Shown here: positions 46,637 through 53,932 of the stretch, piece by piece
Position numbering within the stretch: position 1 is the first letter of the stretch
How the letters are laid out: every line of letters begins with the position of its first letter
Assembly (NCBI RefSeq): GCF_025515205.1
Contig: NZ_JAOPFX010000001.1
Coordinates: 744,001-808,000 of the forward strand
Direction of reading: 5' to 3'
From: Microbacterium fluvii
GTDB lineage: Bacteria > Actinomycetota > Actinomycetes > Actinomycetales > Microbacteriaceae
Length of the DNA: 64,000 nt
The notes under the pieces: model-generated
Told to the model about the DNA's origin: nothing
Database searches by the model: none
The model's input: the letters and a program-made list of their open reading frames with translations, nothing else
Translations under genes and position numbers: made by a program

Positions 46637-48244
46637 TCAGAAGGCGCCGCTTCGCGCGTCCCAGGTGCTGCGCACGCTCGCCGAGCGGCTGTGCAGCGCG
46701 GCGAGAGCGAACTCGCGCAGCAACGGCGCGACGACCCAGCCCCCGTCGGGTGAACGCTCGAGCCCGAACAGTGCGAGCACCTCGATCAGCGCGCGGCAGC
46801 CGTTCAGCAGTTCCCGCTCGAGTGCGGCGGGCGTCTCGTGCGCGTCGTCGCGCTCCCGCTGCAGCAGCAGTCGAGGGGTCGACTGCTCGTCCAACCACGT
46901 CCAAGGGGCGTAGGGGTCGTCGTATGGGCTGCCCTGCGAGGCCACAGTGTCGGCTCCATCCGTGGCGACCTCGGCTGCGGCATCCCGCACGCACTGCACG
47001 ACGATGTCGTGCCAGCTCGCTCCCGCGATGCGAGGGCATCGGCACTGTTCGCTGCAGTCGTCGGTGCCCGTGTCGTCGTCGTACCCCCACAGCCGCGATC
47101 GAGCTCCGGTGCGGGTGAGTCGGTACGCCTGCGCCGCGGGGGCGCCGCCGGCCGCGGGGTCGGCGAGGCTCCCGTCGGCGAGGGCGAGCAGGAAGAGGTC
47201 TCGTGCCACCGGGTCGAAGCCGCTCCCGTAGAGCCTCATGAGGCCCGAGGCGAGTTCGGTCCACAGCGCGATGGGCGATGCGGACTGCGCGAGCACCGCC
47301 CGCTTCACCACGAGCCTCCCGCTGCGGCGGTAGGCGAGGTGCAGCGTCAGCATCGCTGCGAAGATCTGCCGCACGCGTTCGGGAGTGCAGTGGAGTGCGG
47401 CGGCGCCCTCGATGGCGACCGACGGGTCGACCGTCCGTTCGAACAGGGCGACGCCGTCGGTCGATGCGCGGTCGATGGCCCACCGGATCTCGCGGCAGAA
47501 GGCGGCGGCCTCGTCGGCGGTCACCACGACCGGCATGTCGAGTGCTGTCGAGGCGATGTGGCCGCGCAGCCCCTCTCTTGCCGGGCTGGGCAGCCTGGCG
47601 ACGAGATCGTCGAGCGGCCTGCGCGGGGGCGTGGCGGCAGCATCCTGGATCGCAGCCTGGGCGCGATCGATCGAGAACTCCTCGGCATCGAACGACGCCC
47701 AGGGGCCGAGCGTCGACTGGATGCGGGAGTGCATCGCCTCGTGCTGCGGATGGACCGGGTCATCGAGCACCCCTACCAGCACTTCGTGTTCGTAGGGGTC
47801 TCTCGCGCAGGTCAGCGGCGACCGCCGTTCGCCCGCGACCACCCGCGGCAGCGCGATGCCGGCGGGCGGCACGTCGCCGGACACGGCCTCGATCAGCACG
47901 CTCCAGCGCGGATCGCACGAGTGGGCGAAGACGAGCTGCGGATGGTCGCGCAGCACCGGACCGATACGCGCCGTCGACTCTTCGACGACGGTCGGATCGC
48001 GGTAGTCGATCATCGTCATGCGGTCACCCCAGCGATGGCGGCGCCGCGACCACGGCGCCTCTTCGGGGTGATCGGTGAACACGTGCCTCGTACACGAGGG
48101 CCAGGAGAACACCGTGCGCACGGCGTCGCGGAGTTCGGTGAGCTTCGCGTCGTAGGCGAACTCGATCTCGCGCCAGATCTCGGGGAGGACGCCGAAGAGC
48201 GTCGTGCGGACGGTGACGGTGCGCGTGTAGGGCGGCGGGTGCAT
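46637..48244 (-). CDS. Plasmid pRiA4b ORF-3 family protein
   Basis: A 535-residue protein. Its N-terminal 55 residues (TVTVRTTLFGVLPEIWREIEF, then LTELRDAVRTVFSWPSCTRHVF) match the pRiA4b ORF-3/IS1096 TnpR-like pattern of a strand-rich domain with PxIWR. The rest is helical and has cysteine pairs in DCSEQCRCPRI (about 405-415), possibly metal-binding. Function is unknown; no transposase or inverted ends are adjacent, so mobility is not shown here. The ATG follows TAGCGT by 6 nt, a leaderless arrangement. Codon use is like the neighbours. Confidence 0.65.
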   Translation of the reverse strand: MHPPPYTRTVTVRTTLFGVLPEIWREIEFAYDAKLTELRDAVRTVFSWPSCTRHVFTDHPEEAPWSRRRHRWGDRMTMIDYRDPTVVEESTARIGPVLRDHPQLVFAHSCDPRWSVLIEAVSGDVPPAGIALPRVVAGERRSPLTCARDPYEHEVLVGVLDDPVHPQHEAMHSRIQSTLGPWASFDAEEFSIDRAQAAIQDAAATPPRRPLDDLVARLPSPAREGLRGHIASTALDMPVVVTADEAAAFCREIRWAIDRASTDGVALFERTVDPSVAIEGAAALHCTPERVRQIFAAMLTLHLAYRRSGRLVVKRAVLAQSASPIALWTELASGLMRLYGSGFDPVARDLFLLALADGSLADPAAGGAPAAQAYRLTRTGARSRLWGYDDDTGTDDCSEQCRCPRIAGASWHDIVVQCVRDAAAEVATDGADTVASQGSPYDDPYAPWTWLDEQSTPRLLLQRERDDAHETPAALERELLNGCRALIEVLALFGLERSPDGGWVVAPLLREFALAALHSRSASVRSTWDARSGAF

Positions 48245-48250
48245 GCGACG

Positions 48251-48256
48251 ACGCTA
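48251..48256 (-). promoter_or_regulatory. Candidate -10 box of a leaderless transcript (pRiA4b-type gene)
   Basis: TAGCGT on the minus strand ends 6 nt before the ATG at 48244. The rest of the 127-bp gap to 48371 holds no recognised element. Confidence 0.4.
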
Positions 48257-48371
48257 GGGTCGCGGCGGGCCCGCATGGCGCGCGGGGCGGCGTGATGTGC
48301 ACAAGTCACGCCCACTCCGGAATGGGGGAGGAGCGGTGAGTCGATCGCGGCGGCCCTCCACCGCCGGTGGG

Positions 48372-49973
48372 CTACACCTTCGCCTTGCGGTACCCCGCTG
48401 CCACGGCAGCCGACTGCGTGCGGAAGCACTCCTCCGGCTTGGTGGCGTTGTAGTAGCGCTGACCGGGCATGTGGTAGATGCCCGAGTCCGCGTTTCCCTT
48501 GATCGGCGCCCACGAGGGGCAGTTCCACTCCGATGCCGGCGCTGTGGACGACGGGTAGGCCACCGCCGCGGTCGCCTTCGACGTCTTCGACACGGTCGGA
48601 TGCCCCGACTTCTTGCCCGTGACCTTGACGGTGATCTTCTTGCCTACGACCGCGCTGCTGAGCTTGAGAGTCGACTTCTTGGCGCCAGAGATCGCCTTGC
48701 CGTTCGCGTACCACTGATAGGTGAAGCTGGTCCCTGCCGTCCAGGTGCCCGTCTTCGCCGTCAGAGTCTTGGTGACCTTCGCGGCCCCGCTGATGCTCGG
48801 GGTGGCGACCTTCGCCACTTTGAGAGTCGACGCCGAGGTGCGCACCACAGTCGCGTAGCCGGACTTCTCGCCGGTGATCTTGACCGAGATCTTCTTGCTC
48901 TTCTGCGCGCTTCCGACCGTGTACGTCGACTTCGTCGCACCTGAGATCGCGACTCCGTCGGCGTACCAGCGGTAGCTGAGCTTCGTGCCAGACAGCCAGG
49001 ATCCGGTCGTGGCCTTCAGCTTCGCGCCGACCACAGCCGTGCCTGTCACCTTTGCGGCGCTCGACGTCGTCGCCTTGGCCGTTGCCGCCGAGGTCTTCGA
49101 CGCCGTCGTGAACCCGGACTTGGTGCCGGTGACCTTGACGGAGATCTTCTTCGCCTTCTGCGCCGCGCCGATCTTGAAGGTCGCCTTGGTCGCGCCGGGG
49201 ATCGTCGTGCCGTTCGCATACCACTGGTAGGCGAACGAGGTGCCGGTCGTCCAGGTCCCGGGCTTTGCGGTGAGGGTGAGACCGTAGGCTGCGTAGCCCG
49301 AAATCGTGGGAGCGCCGACCGTGGGCGGGCGTGTTGTGCTCGCTGACGTGCGGGTGAGTGCGGCGTAGCCCGTCTTGGTGCCGGTGACGGCCACCGATAT
49401 GGCTGCACCCCGCTGGGCGGACGTGATCGTGAACGAGGTCGAGGTGGCGCCCTCGATCGGGGAGGCGTCGGCCATCCACTGGTAGGTCAGTGACGTCCCC
49501 GACACCCATGTGCCCGCTCCGACGGTGAGCGTGCCGCCGACGACCGCCGTGCCCGTGATCTTCGGTGTCGAGGTGCTCAGCGGTGTGCCGAAGAGAGGCG
49601 TCACGGCGCTGCTGGCGACGCTCGCGGCAGAGGTTCCCGCCTCGTTGGTGGCTGTCACAGTGAAGGTGTACTCGGTGCCGTTGGTGAGCCCGGTGACTGT
49701 TGTCGAGGTGGCGTCGGTGGTCGTGGTGGAGCCGCCGGGCGCTGTCGTCACGGTGTAGGAGGTGATCGGCGCGCCACCATCCGCTTCGGGTGCGGACCAC
49801 GAGACCGTTGCAGCGGCATCGGCCGCTGTCGCGACGACGTCGAACGGCGCGTCGGGTGCGACGGCGATGTCGGATGCCGGCGGCGCATCGTCGGCGACCG
49901 CGGCGACGGGCGTGAGGGAGAGTGTCCCCGCCATGATCAGGGCAGCCGTGATGGCTGCCAGAAGCTTCTTCAC
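48372..49973 (-). CDS. Secreted repeat protein: FN3, four Ig-like repeats and a sunset-like C-terminus
   Basis: A 533-residue exported protein. A signal peptide (1-27) leads to a fibronectin type III domain (about 42-125; PFDVVATAADAAATVSWSAPEADGGAPITSYTV in part). Four Ig-like repeats of about 80 residues follow, each with a Y-x-W-x-A-D/N-G core and ending in V-x-V-T-G-x-K-S/T-G (about 135-460). The last 50 residues (CPSWAPIKGNADSGIYHMPGQ, then PEECFRTQSAAVAAGYRKAK) match the sunset domain with its cysteine pair. It probably acts at the cell surface; binding partner unknown. GTG start with GGAG at a good distance. Confidence 0.85.
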   Translation of the reverse strand: MKKLLAAITAALIMAGTLSLTPVAAVADDAPPASDIAVAPDAPFDVVATAADAAATVSWSAPEADGGAPITSYTVTTAPGGSTTTTDATSTTVTGLTNGTEYTFTVTATNEAGTSAASVASSAVTPLFGTPLSTSTPKITGTAVVGGTLTVGAGTWVSGTSLTYQWMADASPIEGATSTSFTITSAQRGAAISVAVTGTKTGYAALTRTSASTTRPPTVGAPTISGYAAYGLTLTAKPGTWTTGTSFAYQWYANGTTIPGATKATFKIGAAQKAKKISVKVTGTKSGFTTASKTSAATAKATTSSAAKVTGTAVVGAKLKATTGSWLSGTKLSYRWYADGVAISGATKSTYTVGSAQKSKKISVKITGEKSGYATVVRTSASTLKVAKVATPSISGAAKVTKTLTAKTGTWTAGTSFTYQWYANGKAISGAKKSTLKLSSAVVGKKITVKVTGKKSGHPTVSKTSKATAAVAYPSSTAPASEWNCPSWAPIKGNADSGIYHMPGQRYYNATKPEECFRTQSAAVAAGYRKAKV

Positions 49974-50182
49974 TTCGATCTTCTCCGCTCCCCGCGCGCT
50001 GATGACCTGCCGCTGCTCGAGGCCCCACGCAGGCGTCGGCGCCCTCGGAGCGAGATCCAGAGGTCAGAGGTGCTCCGGGTGCACCTCGCCTCAAGCCTAC
50101 GGCGGTCGGGCAGCGCCGCAGCGAATGATCCGTCCAATCCGAGTGAGTATCGTCTATAAGTCCGAATGTCGGAGGGTGTGCG

Positions 50183-50188
50183 TAGTGT
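50183..50188 (+). promoter_or_regulatory. Candidate -10 box of a leaderless transcript (DUF222/HNH gene)
   Basis: TAGTGT ends 6 nt before the ATG at 50195. The 221-bp gap it lies in (49974-50194) is shared with the divergent secreted-protein gene and is more AT-rich than the surroundings; nothing else recognisable. Confidence 0.45.
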
Positions 50189-50194
50189 TGGAGT

Positions 50195-51502
50195 ATGGAA
50201 GATGATATCGGGGTGACGCCTTCGGGTGAGCCCGATCCTGACCCCTCGTGGGGTGGGGATGATGTGGTGCTGCCGGGTCCGGATGGGGTGGGTCTGGTGG
50301 TGGAGGCGGCGGACATGATGGCGGTGTTCGCGGCGCGCAGGTTGCGGATGATCGAGGTCGCCCGTGCCGAGGCGATGGTCGAGTTTCAGCGGTTGGGGCG
50401 GGAGTTCGATCAGATCGGGGAGCGGTCGTTCCGGCTCGAGGTCGCGGCGGCGCTGCGGATCACCGAGCACGCCGCCGGTCAGCTGATCGGCACCGCGGCG
50501 GCGCTCACTCACCGGTATCCGCGGATGCTGGGTCTGTTGGAGCGGGCCGGCACCACGGAGCGGCACGCGCAGCTGCTGGCGGAGTTGCTGGACCGGGCGG
50601 AGCCGGGCACCCGGGACCGGGTGATGGACGACGCGATCGAGGCGGCCGAGCTGCTGCCGGTGGGCTCCTTCCGACGGCGCCTGGGTGAGTTGATCGCCCT
50701 CACCGAGCACCCCACCCTGGAAGACCGGTTCACCGACGCGGTCGCCGGCAGGCGGGTGGTGGTGGAGCGGGCCGATGATGCGATGGCGTGGCTGATGATC
50801 CTGCTGCCCGCCGTGGAGGCGCATGCGGTGTTCGAGCGCGCGACCGCGCAGGCCAAGGTGCTCGGGCAGGTCCCGGGGGAGACCCGCACCCTCGACCAGC
50901 TCCGCGCCGATGTGGTCGCGGATCTGCTGATCGACGGGGACTGCCAGGCCCACCCCGACACGGTCCGCGGGATCCGCGCGACCGTCGCGGTCACCGTGCC
51001 GGCCCTGACGCTGCTCACCGAAGACACCGGCCACGGCCCGGCGGCCGTGGACGGGGTCGGACCGATCCCGCTGTCCCAGGCCAGGGAGCTGTGCGGGGCG
51101 GCGGACGGCGGGTGGATGCGGGTGCTCACCCACCCCGAGACCGGCATCGTGCTCTCGGTCGGGCGGGACAGGTACCGGCCGCCGACACCCCTCCGCCAAC
51201 TCGCCGCCTGGCGATCCGGCCGGTGCATGGCCCCCGGCTGCGCACTGCCCACCACCCGGTGCGACATCGACCACAGTCTCGCGTGGGAACACGGCGGACA
51301 CACCGCCGCCCACAACCTCTGCCCCCTCTGCCGAGGACACCACACGATCAAACACCACGGACTGTGGACCGTGAACCAAACCCCCGACGGCACCGTCCAC
51401 TGGCACTCACCGACCGGACGCCACTACACCGTCCACCCCGAACGCAGAACACCCACCTTCACCCCCGACACCCTCACCCCCGCCACCCCCGCACCCTTCT
51501 GA
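50195..51502 (+). CDS. DUF222 and HNH endonuclease domain protein (13E12-type)
   Basis: A 435-residue protein. DUF222 covers about residues 35-330 with the typical alpha-helical wording (RRLRMIEVARAEAMVEF, LRITEHAAGQLIGTAAAL, RTLDQLRADVVADLLIDG). The C-terminal HNH nuclease is CMAPGCALPTTRCDIDHSLAWEHGG, then HNLCPLCRGHHTIKHHG (about 345-390), with paired cysteines and the DH-x-H catalytic residues. This multi-copy actinobacterial family is named after Mycobacterium 13E12 repeats; its role is unknown. No transposase or ends are visible. It is convergent with msrA. Confidence 0.92.
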   Translation: MEDDIGVTPSGEPDPDPSWGGDDVVLPGPDGVGLVVEAADMMAVFAARRLRMIEVARAEAMVEFQRLGREFDQIGERSFRLEVAAALRITEHAAGQLIGTAAALTHRYPRMLGLLERAGTTERHAQLLAELLDRAEPGTRDRVMDDAIEAAELLPVGSFRRRLGELIALTEHPTLEDRFTDAVAGRRVVVERADDAMAWLMILLPAVEAHAVFERATAQAKVLGQVPGETRTLDQLRADVVADLLIDGDCQAHPDTVRGIRATVAVTVPALTLLTEDTGHGPAAVDGVGPIPLSQARELCGAADGGWMRVLTHPETGIVLSVGRDRYRPPTPLRQLAAWRSGRCMAPGCALPTTRCDIDHSLAWEHGGHTAAHNLCPLCRGHHTIKHHGLWTVNQTPDGTVHWHSPTGRHYTVHPERRTPTFTPDTLTPATPAPF

Positions 51503-51544
51503 CACAGAAGGAGAAGGGCCGGAGGGCGAGGCGATCGGCGCGGC

Positions 51545-52096
51545 TCAGACCGCGGCGTCGCGCGCGGGCAGCACCCAGCCGGCCCGCGGGAAGTGGCAGG
51601 TGTAGCCGTTGGGGTAGCGGATCAGATAGTCCTGGTGCTCCGGCTCGGCCTCCCAGAACGGCCCCTCGGGCTCGATCGTGGTGACCGCCTTACCCGGCCA
51701 CAGTCCCGACGCGTCGACGTCGGCGATCGTGTCGCGCGCGACCTGCTCCTGCTCGGGCGAGAGGGGGAAGATCGCCGAGCGGTAGCTCGTGCCGATGTCG
51801 TTGCCCTGACGGTTCAGCGTCGACGGATCGTGGATCTGGAAGAAGAAGGCCAGAAGGTCGCGATACGTCGTCTGCGACGGGTCGAAGACGATCTCGACCG
51901 CCTCGGCGTGACCCGGGTGGTTCCGATACGTCGCGTGCGCATTCTCGCCGCCGGTGTAGCCGACGCGCGTCGAGAGCACGCCGGGCTGGCGCCGGATGAG
52001 GTCCTCGGCGCCCCAGAAGCAGCCGCCGGCGAGCACGGCGGTCTCGGTGCCGGGCGTGCGGGTGATGGTGCCGGTGTCGAAAGGTCCGCTGGTCAT
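51545..52096 (-). CDS. msrA: Peptide methionine sulfoxide reductase MsrA
   Basis: A 183-residue cytosolic enzyme that reduces methionine-S-sulfoxide in proteins. The catalytic motif is GGCFWGAED with Cys26. [29 protein letters not shown] is the usual substrate-binding stretch, and the product ends in [21 protein letters not shown] with a cysteine (about residue 170) as resolving thiol. AAGGAGAC precedes the ATG as a ribosome-binding site. A 7-bp inverted repeat lies upstream. No msrB is adjacent. Confidence 0.94.
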   Translation of the reverse strand: MTSGPFDTGTITRTPGTETAVLAGGCFWGAEDLIRRQPGVLSTRVGYTGGENAHATYRNHPGHAEAVEIVFDPSQTTYRDLLAFFFQIHDPSTLNRQGNDIGTSYRSAIFPLSPEQEQVARDTIADVDASGLWPGKAVTTIEPEGPFWEAEPEHQDYLIRYPNGYTCHFPRAGWVLPARDAAV

Positions 52097-52138
52097 GATG
52101 TCTCCTTCGTCGAACCGCGCGATGCGCGCATATCCAGA

Positions 52139-52161
52139 ACAACGGATGCTGACCCCGTTGT
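52139..52161. promoter_or_regulatory. Inverted repeat upstream of msrA, candidate operator
   Basis: ACAACGG (52139-52145) and CCGTTGT (52155-52161) are reverse complements separated by nine bases. It lies about 45 bp before the msrA start in the divergent region with the YcaQ-like gene, a plausible place for a regulator of oxidative stress genes. Confidence 0.4.
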
Positions 52162-52198
52162 GGTCCCTTCCAGGCTAAGAGTCAGCTGGGAGTCGTGG

Positions 52199-52216
52199 CG
52201 ACAGCATCCGCTGTCG
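52199..52216. repeat. Small hairpin around GCATCC upstream of the YcaQ-like gene
   Basis: CGACAGC (52199-52205) and GCTGTCG (52210-52216) pair around ATCC, giving a 7-bp stem. A related sequence GGCGACAGCATCCGC without the second arm stands at 6060-6074 before the fdhF-like gene. Confidence 0.45.
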
Positions 52217-52227
52217 GCGCTCACCAC

Positions 52228-52233
52228 TACTCT
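52228..52233 (+). promoter_or_regulatory. Candidate -10 box of a leaderless transcript (YcaQ-like gene)
   Basis: TACTCT ends 6 nt before the GTG at 52240, supporting that start over an in-frame GTG 45 nt upstream. Confidence 0.45.
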
Positions 52234-52239
52234 CTACCC

Positions 52240-53331
52240 GTGACCCACCAGCTCACGCGCGACGAGGCCCGCCGCATCGTGGTGCGCGCCCAGCTGCTCG
52301 ACGCCGATCGGCCGGGCGACGTCGTCGAGGTCGCCGAGCAGCTCGGCTACGTCAAGATCGACCCCACCGCCGTCATCTCGCCGGCAGAGCACACGGTGCT
52401 GTTCTCGCGCATCGGCTGGTCGTACGAGCCCGGTCAGCTGCAGAAGGCGACCGAGCTCGACCGGCAGCTGTTCGAGTTCGACGGCGCGTTCCGACCGATG
52501 AGCCTGCAGCCGGCGCTGCTGGCCGCGCAGCGGCGGCGAGGGTTCCGCGACAGCACGACGCAGTGGCTGGCGGCCAACGCACGGTTCCGACGCGACGTGC
52601 TCGCCCGGCTCCGCGCCGACGGCCCGCTCGCTGCAGCCGAGATCCCCGACACCGCGCAGGTCGCACGCGCGCCCGACGGCTGGTCGGGGTCGAACCAGGT
52701 GCCGATCATGCTCGACCTGCTCGCGCGCATCGGCGAGGTCGCCGTGTCGCGCCGCGAGGGGCGCCACCGCATCTGGGATCTCGCCGAGCGGGTCTATCCG
52801 GCCGTCACCACAGGAGACGATGGCGCGGCGCTGCGATCGCTTCAGGAGCGGATGCTGCAGGCCTCGGGCCTGGCCCGCCCGCACACGTTTTGGAGCGGCG
52901 TCGGCAAAGACACCGGCGAGCCCGCCGTCGTCGAGGGCGTCGCGACGAAGTACCGCGTCGACCCGGAGGCCCTCGCCGCCCTCGACGCGGAAGACGCGGG
53001 CGGTCGCGTCGCGTTTCTCAACCCCTACGACAGCCTGCTGTTCGACAGGCGCCGTCTGCAGGAGGTGTTCGGGTTCACCTACGTGCTCGAGCAGTTCAAG
53101 CCCAAGTCGCAGCGCGTCTACGGCGCGTTCGCGCACCCCATCCTCATCGGCGACCGCTTCGTCGGCATGCTCGAGGCCGAACTCGACCGCCAGAACGACG
53201 CGCTGCAGGTGCGCGCCGTGCACGAGTTCGCGCCGTTCGAGCCGGAGGACCACGAGATGGTGCGCGCCGAGATCGCCGAGTGGGCGCAGTGGCTGGGCGT
53301 CGACGTCGTCGAGGGCGGTCGGCGCGGGTAG
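52240..53331 (+). CDS. Winged-helix DNA glycosylase-like protein, YcaQ/AlkZ family
   Basis: A 363-residue protein of the HTH_42/YcaQ family, which in E. coli unhooks DNA interstrand crosslinks and in Streptomyces (AlkZ) repairs azinomycin damage. Opening text is LTRDEARRIVVRAQLLDADRPGD, followed by QLGYVKIDPTAVISPAEHTVLFSRIG. The catalytic region in E. coli uses Q-x-Q/D-type residues; here AHP-x-LIGDRFVGMLEAELDRQNDALQV carries candidate polar residues near 305-330. Repair of alkylated or crosslinked DNA is likely. Start at 52240 is supported by the -10 spacing. It converges with a small membrane gene 4 bp away. Confidence 0.85.
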   Translation: MTHQLTRDEARRIVVRAQLLDADRPGDVVEVAEQLGYVKIDPTAVISPAEHTVLFSRIGWSYEPGQLQKATELDRQLFEFDGAFRPMSLQPALLAAQRRRGFRDSTTQWLAANARFRRDVLARLRADGPLAAAEIPDTAQVARAPDGWSGSNQVPIMLDLLARIGEVAVSRREGRHRIWDLAERVYPAVTTGDDGAALRSLQERMLQASGLARPHTFWSGVGKDTGEPAVVEGVATKYRVDPEALAALDAEDAGGRVAFLNPYDSLLFDRRRLQEVFGFTYVLEQFKPKSQRVYGAFAHPILIGDRFVGMLEAELDRQNDALQVRAVHEFAPFEPEDHEMVRAEIAEWAQWLGVDVVEGGRRG

Positions 53332-53335
53332 CCGA

Positions 53336-53707
53336 TCAGAAGACGAAGAGCTGCCCCAGCACCAGCACCAGGATGAAGAACACCCCCACGAACGCGGCGA
53401 TGATGGCGAGCGTGCGCCCGGACAGGCGTGCCACGCCCCAGCCGACGAGGAAGGGGAGAGCGAACAGGCCGATCGCCACGATCCACCAGAAGGTCACGTA
53501 ACCTGCCCGTGTCGCGTCTTCGAGACGACCGCCGAACAGCTGCTGCGACAGCGGGTGGGTCGCGTACTTCACGGCCGCCGAGATCGGCACCGCCACGAAC
53601 ACGAACGTGATGAGACCGACGAGCGTGCCCCACAGCGCGGGGCTGCCGCCGTCGCTGAGCACTCCGCCGCGCAGCGTGCCGTCGTCCTGCCTGTTGTCGG
53701 ATGCCAT
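53336..53707 (-). CDS. Small membrane protein of unknown function
   Basis: A 123-residue protein with three hydrophobic segments (GTLVGLITFVFVAVPISAAV; VTFWWIVAIGLFALPFLVGWGVA; TLAIIAAFVGVFFILVLVLGQLFVF) and a short polar N-terminus (ASDNRQDDGTLRGGV). No family recognised. The ATG at 53707 is chosen since TACGCT ends 6 nt upstream (53714-53719 on the minus strand); a longer frame would run through the tRNA gene region and is rejected. It ends 4 bp from the YcaQ-like gene. It may be a holin-like or transport-accessory protein, but that is speculation. Confidence 0.65.
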   Translation of the reverse strand: MASDNRQDDGTLRGGVLSDGGSPALWGTLVGLITFVFVAVPISAAVKYATHPLSQQLFGGRLEDATRAGYVTFWWIVAIGLFALPFLVGWGVARLSGRTLAIIAAFVGVFFILVLVLGQLFVF

Positions 53708-53713
53708 GGCATG

Positions 53714-53719
53714 AGCGTA
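53714..53719 (-). promoter_or_regulatory. Candidate -10 box of a leaderless transcript (small membrane protein)
   Basis: TACGCT on the minus strand ends 6 nt before the ATG at 53707, again a leaderless layout. Confidence 0.4.
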
Positions 53720-53788
53720 GGGGACGCACCGGCGCGAGGGGGTCAGCCGGTGAGGGTGAGACCGGGGCCGATGGTAGGATCGTCGATT

Positions 53789-53880
53789 GGAAGTGTGTCC
53801 GAGCGGCCTAAGGAGCATGGCTGGAATCCATGTAGGCGGGGTAACTCGCCTCGCAGGTTCAAATCCTGTCACTTCCGCCA
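53789..53880 (+). tRNA. tRNA-Ser(GGA)
   Basis: Cloverleaf folds by eye. Acceptor arms GGAAGTG (53789-53795) and CACTTCC (53870-53876) pair fully; the discriminator is G and CCA is encoded (53878-53880). The anticodon stem CATGG/CCATG frames loop CTGGAAT, so the anticodon is GGA (53823-53825), reading UCC/UCU. A long variable arm (GGCGGGGTAACTCGCC region) marks a serine tRNA, and GGTTCAAATCC is the T-arm. The gene is followed by a strong terminator hairpin. Confidence 0.96.
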
Positions 53881-53884
53881 CAGG

Positions 53885-53919
53885 CAGAGCGCCCACTCCC
53901 GTGCGGGGTGGGCGCTCTG
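53885..53919. terminator. Strong hairpin terminator after tRNA-Ser
   Basis: Arms 53885-53896 and 53908-53919 (CAGAGCGCCCAC with GTGGGCGCTCTG) pair over 12 bp, with CCC/GGG extending the stem in the loop. A T/C-rich run follows on the plus strand. It stands between the tRNA and the convergent end of the transglutaminase gene and could serve both strands. Confidence 0.75.
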
Positions 53920-53932
53920 TCGTCGTCTGCCG

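Noticed and set aside
46637..48244. pRiA4b ORF-3/IS1096 TnpR-like gene as sign of a mobile element
   Set aside because: Only the N-terminal domain matches, and no transposase, inverted ends or target duplication is visible.
50195..51502. DUF222/HNH gene as an insertion sequence or intron
   Set aside because: No transposase, terminal repeats or split host gene is seen; this family is normally chromosomal and repeated.
53708..53896. Long minus-strand extension of the small membrane protein over the tRNA gene
   Set aside because: It would overlap the tRNA-Ser; the ATG at 53707 has a properly spaced -10 box and starts a compact protein.
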